A stretch of DNA of 64,000 nt, taken from the NCBI GenBank assembly GCA_035771175.1, contig CM069612.1, forward strand, positions 22,550,987-22,614,986. Direction: 5' to 3'. Shown piece after piece: positions 11,441 to 24,988 of the stretch. The notes under the pieces were generated by a model. That model ran no database searches and was not told where the DNA came from. It worked only from the letters and a program-made list of their open reading frames with translations. Source of the DNA: Paratinospora sagittata. Lineage: Eukaryota > Streptophyta > Magnoliopsida > Ranunculales > Menispermaceae. The translations under genes and the position numbers were made by a program. Position 1 is the stretch's first letter. Each line of letters begins with the position of its first letter.

Positions 11441-14400
11441 AAGTAAACAAAAGTCGTTGTTAAAAGTTAATATTTACTTACGACATAAAATTCGTAAGTA
11501 AAACTATATTTATCGTAAGTAAAAATCATCCCGCCCATTTTTTGTGCATACCGCGCGCTTAACTTTTTATCACTTACGAGCTGAAAAGTTTTAGTAGCGA
11601 GTATGTCGTAAGTAAAAGTAATTGCATAAAAAAAATTATAAAAAAAAAAAAAATCAATAACCCGCCTTCTTTCCCCTGTTTCATCTCATTCTCTCTGGTT
11701 CGCTAACTCATTCTCTCTGGTTGAGGCGCGCAAAAACACTTCTTTCCCCTGTTTCATCCTCTCGCTTCTTTCCTTCTCATTCTCTCTGGTTGAGGCGCCG
11801 TTAACGATTAGCTCTTGCGAAGAAGACGAGCACGAGCAGGTTTTCTCTTGCGAAGAAGACGAGCAGGTTTTGTTTTCTTTCCTTCTCAATATTCTCTCTT
11901 GTTGAAGACGAGTGGGTTTTTAAAGACGACGAGTGGGTTTCATCTCTTCACCCACTCGTCTGTGCGCCGTTTGTGAAGAAGACGCGAAGAAGATATAAGA
12001 GATATGTGTATTTGTTTGTTTCTTGATTCCATGGGTCTGTTTGGGTTTTTTCCATATCCGTGCATGCAAACAATGGAGTTTTTTCTCTTTAAAAAGCTGT
12101 TAAAATCAGCATTTTTTGGGTGCTAGAAAAGGTTCCTTAAGAAGATACTTAAAAATTGTTACTTTTTTCTGTGTTTATTTTGATTTTTTTTTTCATCTTC
12201 TGGGTTTTTTTTTTTATAGGTTTTGTTAGCAGAAAATTGCTGTTGAATTTTCTAAATTTGGTTGAATGTTGTGTGAATGTCTTGATTTTTTGAGTCTTTT
12301 TTTTCATGTATATTAGTTGAGATTTTGAAATTGTGTTTTACTGTCAATTGAATGCAAAATGTTTGAATTTTTGTTTTTGGCTTTAACATGATTAATGTGT
12401 ATATTTAATTAATCCTTTTCTTTGATTCTTGTGGTTCATGGTGGATTAATCGATGTTTGAGAAGGCAATATTGAATGTCTGGACTTGAAATATTTGATGT
12501 CTGTTAGAATGTGGTTATGGTGAGATGTGTTGTTTTATTTTTCTGAATATGGGAAATGAGCTGAGGGCATTGGTGAATTGTTTTTGAGTTTGATGTTAGT
12601 GTGGAGGGGCAGAAGTAGTTGGGTTGGATTAATGATTGAATGGATTTTGGGAATATATTTAATTCTAAAGATATTCTTGGTGGAAAAAAAGCCTTAGAAA
12701 TTTCAGATTTGGGCAATATTGGCGATTTAAAATTTCAATGTTTATGGTGTGCGTCTTTGTATTTGTTTTTTGATCTTTTCTGTTTCATGCGTTGCAAATA
12801 TGAACTTATCAACAGATCCATAAACCTTTAGTAGTTCAGATTTGAGTTGGGAGTGGACATTATGAAATTATGAGTTTCAGCATTTGGGAGCATAGAGAGA
12901 AAGAGAGAGATAGAGAGAAGAAGAAGAAAAAAAAAAGCAGAGCAATTGGAGCTTATCTTGACATCTTGTTCATTTTGTTGCATCTTTGGAATTCTGGATG
13001 ACCCCAAAAAAATCATTCTGTCGTTAAGATATTCATGTCAGTTTTAGATTTGATAATTACTTGTGTATGGACTCTTTGTTTTGCTTTTTCATTTTTTTTG
13101 AACATTTAGATTTCTTTCTTTTTCCTCATTGCAAATTTGATTTATGAAGGCGTCCTAAAGTTAATGTGGGTCCTTGACGGTTCTCAAATACTTCATCTAT
13201 TTCTTCTTTTCCATATGGTTAAAATTAATTGAGCTGCTTTGGAGGAATCTTAGCATTACTTATGGAGTTAAGATTTAAGAGTTATCAGTTTTGCTTTCAA
13301 TTTTATTGAACATTTCTATCTTCCCTTTTGTTTTATTTTGTAGTTCTTTGACTCTCGCAGGGGTTCGAAGGAATTGATAAGAAATTCAAGGCATCAATTT
13401 TGTTTTCTGGTCTTATAGTTTATAATATTCAAGGAATTGATAAGAAATTCTTCCAAATTTGCTTGGTATATGAATTTTCCTTTGTTTTTTAATTTTTGAA
13501 AACAGGAGGATTATTTACAAATGATAGAATCTCTGATCTGTCAACCATTTATGTGGTTTTTTTTTCTGTTTTTCTTTTAATTATATCATTTGTTTCTTTT
13601 GTTTATTTAGTTCTTCTAAATGTTTTAATTAGCTTGATCCCTAAGTTGGCCATTAGATGTGCTTTTAGAAATTTGATAGAACAATAAACAACCTGCTATT
13701 TTGTAGTAATACTACCTTGTCATTTGGCATTGTGAGTAACTCAGCAACACATTTTCAGTGCTTTGAGAGTGCTGGTGATGAGAATATGTCCTGTTTTGGG
13801 CCTTTTGGAGGAAGATGAAACAGCTCAAAATAAAACTGTGGAAACTCATGACACACAAATTGAAGAAGCTCCCAATAAATGCTCTGCATTTGAGCTTGGG
13901 ATTATGGTTTTAGCGGAAGATTTAGTGGTTTGGTTTGTTGTAGATGTGTTTGTTTGGTTAATGATGATTTGTTGGGAAATGTTGGCTGTGAATGTGGATT
14001 TTTGTGTGAACTCTTTTTTTTTTTTTCCTATCTTTCTTCAAAGATAATATAAAGGCCGCAAAAGAAAAGAAACCAACTTCAATTGATTTAGCAGATGATT
14101 GGAAATGGCTTTGTGATTATTTTGCATCTGAATCATTTCAGGTATGTTGGAAATCTATTATTTTTAAATTCTTTATCAAAGTTTCAGTACGCTTCCCAAC
14201 CAAATGTTGTTTCCTTTATGTTTCTGGTTACAATAATTTATGAGATAAATATTTTCATGAGAGGACTCCATGTGTTTTATGATTGTAACTAATAGGTGCT
14301 GAATTTTATTTCACATAATATTCCATATTTTAGTAATTTTAGACACTTTTTCATGCCAAGTCTTGTATGTTTAAGAAAAGAAATTGTTTTATTTTGTGAA

Positions 14401-15969
14401 TCAAAATGCTGCAACTTAAGACTTATGCTTGTGAGAAATATATGATGTCTTATTGCTTGCAAATAGCATTAAGTAGTAAACAATGTTGTTTCTTAATGTG
14501 GAAACTGAGTGTCTGAATTCTTTTAAGCCATTGCACCCTGAATAACATGTAGCTGCAACCAATCTTTATAAATCCTTAACATAGGCACCAGTGAGAGAGG
14601 AAAAACAAATTCTAACTAATTTTGAATCCCAATAATTTGCTTGATGAACTTATGGGAGAATACTTTTCTCAATTGCATGCTTGTTTAGTAAAAACAATTG
14701 ATTGATTTGTTTTTGTTTTTATGTTTTGGCATGATAAAATAAATTAATGGAATTGATTTGAGTTTGGGGATATGGATGAAACTATATTTTGATGTTTATT
14801 AGGCATATATCTTACAAGCTTTCAAAAACCTTTTTGCTAAAATACAAAGGAGATTGTCATTTTCTTTTGTTGAAAGCCAAGAAATTAATTTATTGATAAC
14901 AATATTTATTTGCTTATTATTTGTGTTATTGATTACTTTTTTTATCTTCTTTGTACTAACAAATTGTGCATTTTGCAGAAAAAATTAGCAACTAATTTAA
15001 AATTATGGAACGTGTTCTTGGCTGGCTATTGCTCCAGTTATTAGAAAGGACAGGATAAGAAGGCAAACGGCTTATGAAAAGAAATATCAAGAGCTTGCTC
15101 ATGTACACATGGATCTTCATGAGATCGAAACAACATGGAGATGGAGCATCTAGTGACAAAACTTATAGATAGGGTTACAAGTATTGAGGATGACGTTCGT
15201 CAGTTCAAAGAGGATATCTTGCCGCCATCATTATTGACTTCTACAAAGACCACATCTTAGTTATTGTTTGTTTGCATGATAGACATGTTTATATATTTTG
15301 TTACTTTTGCAAATTTTGATTTGCGTAAATTTTCAGTTTCTGTACATACTACTTCAAAACTTTATGGTTGTAAAAATTATAGTTTTGATGAATGAAATTA
15401 ATCTTCATTCCTTCTATTGTTAATTTTTTTTTACTAATTCTTATTATTTGTAAAAATTAAAATTCTAAAAATATTACAAAAAATTGTTTTATTAGCTATT
15501 TTTTTATTTTATAGCTTCGTATGATATTTAGTAGCGAATTTTTTACTTTTACTTACGAATTTTATTGTAAGTAAAAATGTAGATTTGTTACATTTTTGTC
15601 AACTTTTAGTCACGAAACAAAAGTTTTACTTACAACACTATATTCATAAGTGAAACCTAACCTTTTACTCACGAATTTATTACTTTTACTTACGACATTA
15701 ATTGTAAGCAAAAGTGCAGATCTGTTTTATTTTTGTCACCTTTTAGTCACGAAAATAACTTTTACTCACGATTTTTTTTCGTAAGTAAAACATAACCTTT
15801 TACTCACGATTTTTTTCTTTGTGACAGAAACTTTTACTTACAGTGTTTTACTTACGAATTCAATTTCGTGACAAAAACAACAAAAGTCGTAAGTAATACT
15901 TTTACTTACGAATTTTAGACTTTTACTTACGAAACAATTTCGTTACTAAAAGTTATTTTTCTTGTAGTG
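11441..15969 (+). mobile_element. CACTA-like DNA transposon, left terminus missing
   Basis: The right end TTTTTCTTGTAGTG (ends 15969) is the inverted CACTACAAGAAAAA terminus of CACTA (En/Spm) elements. Both ends carry many subterminal copies of TTACTTACGA/TCGTAAGTAA (11460-11620 and 15530-15960), as expected for the family. The left CACTA terminus is absent, and about 160 bp of host LTR (matching 22331-22490) is also gone, so a deletion removed both. Interior fragments look like spliced, decayed host- or transposon-derived coding sequence: a stretch at 14050-14140 reads WKWLCDYFASESFQ before a donor GT, and 15000-15262 has another plausible last exon. No intact transposase is present. Confidence 0.75.
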
Positions 15970-17279
15970 AAACCCCGGTTTGAGATCATAAAATCGTGAA
16001 GAACTACATTCCGGACGTAACATGATATTGGATATGATTTGATTATTTGAGTAACTAAGTATATGGTGTCGTGAAAATATGATTTGGATATCTATTTTCA
16101 CTGTTCTTTCTTTTGGAAATATCTAGATTGACCACAGAAACGAGATAATAGTTTCTTCAACTGCTTATGAGTCCTAAAGGGATTTATTAGTAGTGATTTG
16201 AAGTGAGTTGAGAAATTAACGATTATTAAATTATGGAGTGATTGTGACAGGTTAAATTAATTGGATGTAACTTGGAGCTGGACTCGAAAGCGACGATGAT
16301 TGGGTTTAAGTGGAACGTGTTGTACTGTGAGTATAGTTCTCTTGATTTGGTTTTTGTATGGCATTGTACGCATATAAACTGTTCGATTGTATGCATGTGA
16401 GATTACATATACTGCATTGAGTTTTATGGAACATGCAAACTGTTTTTTTAGCATTTGGAGTTTGTAATGATGAGGCTTTGCGATTCCTCATCGTCATTTC
16501 GTTAGGAATTAGACCCGGATGAGGTTTTGCGAGTCCTCATTGTCAGTGGCCTGTCCTAACAAGGGTTGCGACCCTTGAAATGACTATTACTTGGGTAATG
16601 AGAGGTTGTGGCTACCTTGTACGGCCATACAAGGGTTAGACCCGCTCTCATGCCTTGCGGAGGAGGGAGATTGTGCATTGTATTATTGAAAAGCATGAAA
16701 TTTATGTTGTTGACATGTATGATATATTCGTTGAACGATGCATGTGTTGAATAAATGTTTGAAATGAGTTTAAATGTCATATTTCTTTAAATGTATATAA
16801 TTGCCATCTCAAGAACTATATCCACTGAGCTGTTGTTTGCTCACCCTATTTCCTCCAATATTTCAGGTATTAAGTCGAAGGGAAAAGGAAACTCTGTGAG
16901 TGAGTCTGGTATGTGTATGTATGCTTGAAGGAAATAAATTCTATTTACGTTATTTTGATATGTATAATTATCACACACGATATATATGTAATATCACCTA
17001 GATGGGTTGTGTGGTAAGATTATATAATGCTTGGGATGATGCAATGAGATGATCATAGATATTTATCTGGTGAGAATCAATGTGAATGAAATGATCCTCT
17101 ATATATCTGGGATTTGATTTGATGTGTGGTATAGAAAAAAAAAATATTCTGTACATTTTGGGAAGGTTTGTGAGAGTACGTGAAGGCTGACAGTGTATTA
17201 TCTACTGTATATGAGGATGTACAGTGTATAGTACGCTGTGCCGGTCGTGACGTCAGCCTACGTCAGGGGCGTCGTGACA
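15970..17279 (+). repeat. 5' LTR, right part
   Basis: Matches 22492-23801 at a constant offset of 6522 with no insertion or deletion and no difference that I could find by reading. It includes the conserved GCTCACCC and TTTCAGGTATTAAG block (16837-16873). Confidence 0.92.
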
Positions 17280-20200
17280 ATATTGGTATCAGAGACTTAA
17301 GTGTAAAATTTTTAAAAAGATAAAAGTTTTATGATATTATGATTGTTTGTAGGGGTATATATATGGGTAGTTCTATTATATTGAGCCTAATCCACTATGT
17401 TATCTTGACTGAGAATCACCTGTGTCGGTGAATTCCAGATTTGGAAAAGAATAGTCAAGATTAATAATGGAAATTGCTGATCACGAAAGGATCAGAAGGC
17501 TGAAATAAAAAGAATTGGATGTAATCCAGTGATCATACATATATGGCGAGTAACAACAACGAAATGCACAGCTTATGAGCTTGTGGCAAAGTTGTAATGT
17601 GAGAAAGACAGAGGCTTGAACCATTGATAGTTCCAGATGTGGATGCTAATGGTGTGGGGACTTCTGTAAAAACATATATAGTTGAGATTGAAGTCAACAT
17701 AAAATAAATAGAAGGTCTCAATGATAAGCCAGATGAAATGAAAAGATATGTGAAAGTTATGGAAACTTTCAGGAGAAGAGACTTTCCTATCTTAACTGGG
17801 AGTTTGATAGTAGACGTAGTAAAAAAATTTGCGACTCTGAGTGGAGACCATCCTTGAGAATGATTAAGTCTCTGAAAATGATAAAGTAAGTTAGCTCAGT
17901 TTAAGCTAACTGATGATAAGAAATGATAGAAAATTGGTTAAGGACTCTTGAGACGATTAAGGCATGAGATTAATTAAAGAAGCTATTGTATAAGGGCTTC
18001 TATCATCATGATGAATTGATTGAGGGCATGAAAAAGTTATCTTGTTAAAATGTAGCGATATGCCTAACCATAAATACAAACATGAATTCAATACACTGGT
18101 ATAGTTTATTTTTGGGAATGATTACTACGACAGGTTTGCTAATTGGTGGGTTATACATATATGCGCAAGTTGTGAGGCAACCTATAAATTTTGGGTTAGC
18201 CAAAGCTGTGGTGAAATTGTTAATCCAAGCCATATTAGTGAGATAGCTTGCACTGCCGTTAGAAGTCGAGTCATCAACACCCGTGTTAGGTAAAAAGAGA
18301 AACAAGTAATGTAAGAAAATGTTGGGGGCAAAAAGATGAAATTGAAGATAAGTGAAATATTGAGTAAGGTTGAGATTTTGGCAGTATTCGTGACTCTAAT
18401 TTTGTTAGTACCTAACCCAATAATAATGGGAAAAAGGGAAGTGATGTTAAAAAAATTATGAAAACCAGAAGTGGTTTCCATTGCCTGAGCATGAGTCACA
18501 GACTGAGTACATTGTATCTCGACCAATGATTGTCTATTATCAATCTATAAAAACAAAGTGACACGGGATGTGTTAATGTCCAGTTAGTCGATATGGAATG
18601 CCCCAATAATTTTTATCAATGTGATTCCACCAGATTTAGAGAATAAATGACAGTAAAGGAAAGACCAGATCCAGAAAGTAGTAAGACGTTGAGAACAAGT
18701 ATGATCAACATTCTATGATTGTGTATAATCTGATGTATTGTTGGATCTGCCTGATTTTGTACCTCTGGTGATATGGTAGACAGATTGTATTCTCTTCTGT
18801 TATAATGGTATCTCATTGATTGTGAGTATGCTGACAGGAGAAAGAATTACCAGAATATGGTTAACAAATAATATGTGAAATAAATATGAGGGTCATCAAG
18901 TAAGTATGGACTTTAGAATATGAAAGTTTTGGAATTGGATGCTTTGTTGGGTATGATTGGCTGGTCACTTCTCATGCCAGGTGGACCGTCGCTCAGAAAA
19001 GAAGTAATATTCTGAATAAGTGGAAAATTCTCATTTTGAATCTCGAGAAATTTATACCCTCAAAATTGTCTCTCTAAGATAAGCTAGTTATTGACGAGGA
19101 CATGGAGAATATGACTAATACAAAGCCATGTAGGGTCATGTAATAAGGCATGCAGTTGATTAAAACTCCTGTGGTGAGCTGGTATATTGGAGTTCTTTGA
19201 TGTAGTATTAAAAATTGCCACCTAGACAGGAGATTGATAACATATAAAACTGATGTCATTCTAATATGTATCTCCATTCCTGCATATAAAGAGTACCTGA
19301 GGAATTGTGAGGATTGAAAGTAGGTATATGTGTTAATGAGCAAAAGATTTAGATATGCGACCTTGAAGAGCATTTGTGATAAGATGGAAAGAAGGTATAG
19401 TGAAATATGTTTCAGTATGAATTATTGTTAACTGAGCAGGGTAACAATAAAGAATGAATATCCTTTACCATGGATAGATGGTTGAATTCGGTTAACTCAA
19501 TGGAGCCAAATTTTCTTTAAGATCATTTTGAGATCTAGGCACCATCAATTAAGAATTCGAGAAAAGGATGTAATGCAAACTATTTTAAGACAAGATATGG
19601 ATATGATGAACTTTTGGTAACCTTGATAAATGTGTCAATCACGTTTATAGGATTGATGCAGTGGGTATATGAACCATATCTGGAGTAGTACATAGTATTC
19701 GATGATGATAGATGCAATCGTCCCAAGAAAATGAGATGAGCATGCATAGCACCTCAAAATTATCTTGTAGTCACTGAGAGAGCACCGATTGAGTGCCAAG
19801 CTTGATGAATATGAATTTTGAATATAATGGAATTTGGATCACATGACTAGTTTAAATCATATCTTTAAGGATACTGCGAAGGTCAAAGTGATCATAGAAC
19901 TGTTCAAACTGATGTAAATGATGAAAATCATTAGTTCTCTGGTATTAGTTGTATGTTATAGAAAGTGCGTGGAAAGATCCTTGAAGCTATCTGTTCCGCT
20001 CACGAAACTCAACCAGACAAATGGTGAGTACTGTGTGGACCGTTGTGTATGAGGAAAGCTTTCACAGTATGAAATGTTGTTACTAGGTTCAGAATCTGGA
20101 AGTAATTGTGATTGATGAACAACACGTCCAGATCTAGGTTGTGCATTGATACAAAAGGATATGTTAATTACTTATGCCTTCAGATATTTGGTAGTGCACG

Positions 20201-21572
20201 AGAATAACTATCGTGAGAGAGTGCATAGAAATTTGTTGGTAGTATTTTGACATAATGAGAGCATTGCCTCTATAATAAAAAGGTCACACTATTTTCAGAT
20301 TTTAAGAGTCGGAAGTACTTATTTGAACGGAAATAAACTGAATATGAGGTAATAAATGTGGCAAGAATTCCCGAAGGATTTGATTTTATATTACATGATT
20401 ATCCTGGGAAAGGCCAATATGTTGCTTAGGCATTGAGCAGGAAACAGGCTGAAACTGAAGTAGTATCTATCGGTTAGCCATAAATGGAGATTGCTTGTGA
20501 GTGAGAGTTACAGTTATGAGTGTACTCTCTATTACTCCATGTGTTGATATTTGTGCTCGGATGCGTGTTCAGCTAATTGATACTCATATTCAGATAGTAA
20601 AATTTATGATGAGACGAGTATGATATCAGTATGAAAGGTGATGAAATTGGTCATATGGATTGTATTAATTAAAGATGGGATTCAAATGGTATCTTATGGG
20701 TTAGGGGTAGATATGATACCATTTGGATGACCATTGATGGACTGGTAAGTCTATATATTCTTCCAATGAACACCAGAATTCTATTGATAGACTGAGCAGA
20801 TTGTGTATGTGTGAGAGAGGGAGATTTGATGAGAGTACTCAGATATTTTTCATGTCGGATTAAGGTCCGAAGATTGTGTCGAGATCTGATATATGAGGCA
20901 GACTCGATTTGGTACTCATCTCCTTCTCAGTGTGATATTGTATTCTCAGACTGGCTGACAGACTGAGAGAGTGACTTTGATGCTTGCGAGCATGCTCGGG
21001 TCTAGTATATTTGAATTTTGGTGGAAGGAATATTTTATGTGTGTAACCGTATGTGTATAAATAGCTATTATAAGAGCATAATGATGGCACTCGAAAGGTT
21101 GATAAGAAGCCTTATCCATCTCCAACTTGTTGATTTGAAAGTATGGAGTTATTGTTATTGGTGCCACAAGATATGATTACATACACAAGGTTTGTATATA
21201 GGCCTTGAAGTGTATTGTGGCTGACTCAGTTTTGCTAAGGGTCTTACCAAAAGGCCAAAATGAGATTTGGAATGAAAAAGAAAGCTCGCACCGTGATTTG
21301 TTGGACCATTAAAGATCCTTGATAGGATAGGTCCATTGGCCTACCGATTTGCTCTAAGTGTTCGGAATCGTGTCTATTGATGTTGAGGAAATATTAGTCA
21401 GATTCCATATATGGATATAACTCAACTCTAAGTTGGGGAGGATACCACGTATCAAGAAGAGCAAACATGGAAGCGGAATATAAAATGCGGGAGCAGTTTT
21501 CTGGGATTGAGTATCACGTGAGGAATCGTCCTTTCTAAATTTCGAGGACGAAATTCCTTAAGTTGGGGAGAT
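17280..21572 (+). pseudogene. Decayed Gypsy gag-pol region
   Basis: No open frame of useful length remains, but landmarks are readable. At 19441-19500, VTIKNEYPLPWIDGL corresponds to the reverse transcriptase PLPRIDDL region. At 20375-20450, DYPGKGQYVA, a stop, then ALSRKQ corresponds to the RNase H end (HPGKANVVADALSR). At 21300-21360, IGPLAYRFAL is the post-integrase segment. At 21535-21560 a FRGRN-like phrase leads into the polypurine tract. Order and spacing show a normal pol that has since lost its frame throughout. Confidence 0.85.
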
Positions 21573-22304
21573 TGTAACACCCCGTAAATTGAAGTAAATG
21601 ACGTACACGTATATCGAGATGTATAATACACATATATTATACATAAGAGCTCAATATACGTTTGCTAATACACGTATTTTATACGTATGAGCTACATATA
21701 CGCGTGATAATACACGTAGTTTAGACGTATGAGCCAAATATACGTGTGTATGGTGCTTAGTTTGGAGTTGAATTATGTGGATTGAGTGTATAGAAGAAGA
21801 AAAATATGAATAAACGAAAAAAAATTAAAATAAGATTAAAGTTACTGTTCATTTGGTACTATTCAGTGAACAGTACCAAATGAACAGTATTTTGTATGGA
21901 ATAAAAAAAAAAAAAACAAAAGAAAAGAAAAATCAAATGAAAGAAGGTGCTGGAAGCAGAAGAGGAAGAGAAGGGGAAAAGGAAAAAGGGGAGCGAGCGA
22001 TTCGAGCGAAATTCGGACCGTCGGTAAGTAATTTTCACTCCCTTTCTTCGTGAAATTACTATCTAAGCTAGCGGTAACCGTTTTAGCGGCCTAATTTTGA
22101 CTGTGAGAGCCGTACGACATTTTGACAAATTGGGGTTTTGACCTCAATGTGAATGAGAAATTCGCTAGGAAGATAGAAAAACACTTCCTGGACTATAGAG
22201 ACTCCGAATATGTGGTTAGATTTAATTTCATGAGGTTTGGAGACCGTCGGACAATTTTAATACAATTTACATCTTTCGGATGAATAGTGATGAATAGTGT
22301 CGGA

Positions 22305-22348
<44 letters not shown>

Positions 22349-23801
22349 GACAGTAAATAGTGAATAGTGTACAGTGCACAGTGTAGTAAATAGTGACAGT
22401 GCACAGTGAATAGTGCACAGTGAATAGTGATATAGTGAGTGATGTGAATAGTACTGTGCACAGTGATGTGACCAGTGATGTGAATCTAATGAAACCCCGG
22501 TTTGAGATCATAAAATCGTGAAGAACTACATTCCGGACGTAACATGATATTGGATATGATTTGATTATTTGAGTAACTAAGTATATGGTGTCGTGAAAAT
22601 ATGATTTGGATATCTATTTTCACTGTTCTTTCTTTTGGAAATATCTAGATTGACCACAGAAACGAGATAATAGTTTCTTCAACTGCTTATGAGTCCTAAA
22701 GGGATTTATTAGTAGTGATTTGAAGTGAGTTGAGAAATTAACGATTATTAAATTATGGAGTGATTGTGACAGGTTAAATTAATTGGATGTAACTTGGAGC
22801 TGGACTCGAAAGCGACGATGATTGGGTTTAAGTGGAACGTGTTGTACTGTGAGTATAGTTCTCTTGATTTGGTTTTTGTATGGCATTGTACGCATATAAA
22901 CTGTTCGATTGTATGCATGTGAGATTACATATACTGCATTGAGTTTTATGGAACATGCAAACTGTTTTTTTAGCATTTGGAGTTTGTAATGATGAGGCTT
23001 TGCGATTCCTCATCGTCATTTCGTTAGGAATTAGACCCGGATGAGGTTTTGCGAGTCCTCATTGTCAGTGGCCTGTCCTAACAAGGGTTGCGACCCTTGA
23101 AATGACTATTACTTGGGTAATGAGAGGTTGTGGCTACCTTGTACGGCCATACAAGGGTTAGACCCGCTCTCATGCCTTGCGGAGGAGGGAGATTGTGCAT
23201 TGTATTATTGAAAAGCATGAAATTTATGTTGTTGACATGTATGATATATTCGTTGAACGATGCATGTGTTGAATAAATGTTTGAAATGAGTTTAAATGTC
23301 ATATTTCTTTAAATGTATATAATTGCCATCTCAAGAACTATATCCACTGAGCTGTTGTTTGCTCACCCTATTTCCTCCAATATTTCAGGTATTAAGTCGA
23401 AGGGAAAAGGAAACTCTGTGAGTGAGTCTGGTATGTGTATGTATGCTTGAAGGAAATAAATTCTATTTACGTTATTTTGATATGTATAATTATCACACAC
23501 GATATATATGTAATATCACCTAGATGGGTTGTGTGGTAAGATTATATAATGCTTGGGATGATGCAATGAGATGATCATAGATATTTATCTGGTGAGAATC
23601 AATGTGAATGAAATGATCCTCTATATATCTGGGATTTGATTTGATGTGTGGTATAGAAAAAAAAAATATTCTGTACATTTTGGGAAGGTTTGTGAGAGTA
23701 CGTGAAGGCTGACAGTGTATTATCTACTGTATATGAGGATGTACAGTGTATAGTACGCTGTGCCGGTCGTGACGTCAGCCTACGTCAGGGGCGTCGTGAC
23801 A
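21573..23801 (+). repeat. 3' LTR of the Gypsy-type element
   Basis: This is the full-length reference LTR for the pair (2229 bp). It keeps the GTGAATAGT array (about 22277-22480) that is mostly lost from the 5' copy. It is followed by ATATG at 23802-23806. Confidence 0.92.
22277..22480 (+). repeat. GTGAATAGT short tandem array
   Basis: About twenty perfect or altered copies of a 9-10 bp unit (GTGAATAGT, GTGCACAGT, GTGGACAGT, GTGATGAATAGT). GTGAATAGT repeats give a regular Ser/Leu/Phe/Ile/His/Tyr pattern on the minus strand, which creates a spurious 84-residue frame. Confidence 0.9.
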
Positions 23802-23806
23802 ATATG

Positions 23807-24988
23807 GTTTAATTTAGTTCTTAACTCACACAACTTACAAGCTAAGAGTATGCATGCTTGTAGCAAAGGGTTCATAGGCCCTTACCACATTGCAAATAAC
23901 ACTTATTTTCCTTATGGAAGTTTGATCTCTACTCATCAACATGACCACGAATGGTTCACCACTACACCAAGCGGCCTTTTGCAAATGTACTTATTAAATA
24001 AAGTTTGCAATTAGTTATGTTGTAAAACTAAGACTTTTACTCCACTTGCATTACCTACTAATGTTTTGAAGGAACCTGATAAAGGGACTCAGGAACAGTT
24101 GAGTCACTTGGATCAACGTGGAGTTGTCTAATATATGCACATAATTTCATGTTGATCCAAATGACTTGAGCATTTGAGATATTTGTAGAGTCCCCAAAGC
24201 ATATTTCCCTTTTTCTTAAATGCTTAATGCATGCAAATTTTCATACCTCCTCAATGTTCTAGCTCGTATTCAGACTTCCATATGAATCATATCATAAATA
24301 CCATAAATGAAATAGCATGCACTTATAGATGATGTCAATCCGTGGCTATTTGAGTTCGTACGAATCTCCTCTCGGATTTGCTATATATACGACGGCTTTA
24401 TAATCCAAACACTAGAAATGAGAAGAATTGGAAAGGGTCATATATATGACACCTTAATAATAACTTTGAGTGTTAGTTTTTTTTTGTTTTTTGTTTTTTG
24501 TTTTTTTTTTTTGTTTGTTTGTGTGAAAGTACTTAAAGTGCTAGTTGAAAAGACTATATATTTACTTTCAATTTCTAAGGATATTTATATTTTATTCATG
24601 AAGTATATATTCATGTATTTCCGAAAAAACATGTCAATTCCGGTTTCATTTTAGAAGAAAGAACCATAGGGATATATGGCTGTATCATATGTTTTCAATA
24701 AATGAAAAGAGTGATATCTTAGAATTGACAACTCTGTATTATTTATAATTTATTATATACATGGAGCCTTAGTATAAGGGGTTTTGACATGATTAATTTA
24801 AATAATTAAAATTATGTCACTAATACCAAAATTTTAAAAGTAATGATCCATATATTCAACTTTAAACAGTAAAATGCCACGTGGACCGGGGTTGGTGATC
24901 TTTTTTTTTTTTTTGCCACGTCGAAAGTGTCTTTACAAAAAATGCTTTCTATACAAAATTCTTATACCACTGAGTTGTTTTCCTACCC
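23807..24988. other. Right flank of the Gypsy-type insertion
   Basis: This continues the sequence that ended at 10676. It has no recognisable gene. A 58-residue frame near 23840-24014 (ending YLLNKVCN) matches no family I know. A T-rich stretch is at 24478-24522. Confidence 0.5.

Larger units (their letters stand above)
10677..23801 (+). mobile_element. Complete Gypsy-type LTR retrotransposon, non-autonomous
   Basis: The 5' LTR is 10677-17279 (interrupted by a CACTA-like element), the internal region 17280-21572, and the 3' LTR 21573-23801 (2229 bp). Both LTRs start TGTAACACCCCGT and end GTCGTGACA. The primer-binding site TGGTATCAGAG is at about 17284-17294 and the polypurine tract AAGTTGGGGAGA just before 21573. 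ATATG flanks both sides. The internal region is only 4.3 kb and every frame is shattered, although the LTRs are nearly identical. The polymerase order and the ending resemble chromoviruses of the Tekay/Del type; this lineage assignment is inferred. Confidence 0.92.

Noticed and set aside
12640..14292. Several 60-95 residue frames inside the CACTA-like element
   Set aside because: T-rich intron-like sequence; only the 14050-14140 and 15000-15262 pieces look exon-like, and neither is intact.
22257..22511. 84-residue minus frame of regular Ser/Leu/Phe/Ile/His/Tyr pattern
   Set aside because: Produced by the GTGAATAGT short tandem repeats.
23760..24014. 84-residue frame after the Gypsy-type 3' LTR
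   Set aside because: Its start lies in the LTR, it matches no family I know, and it has no splice or promoter context. Kept as unknown flank.
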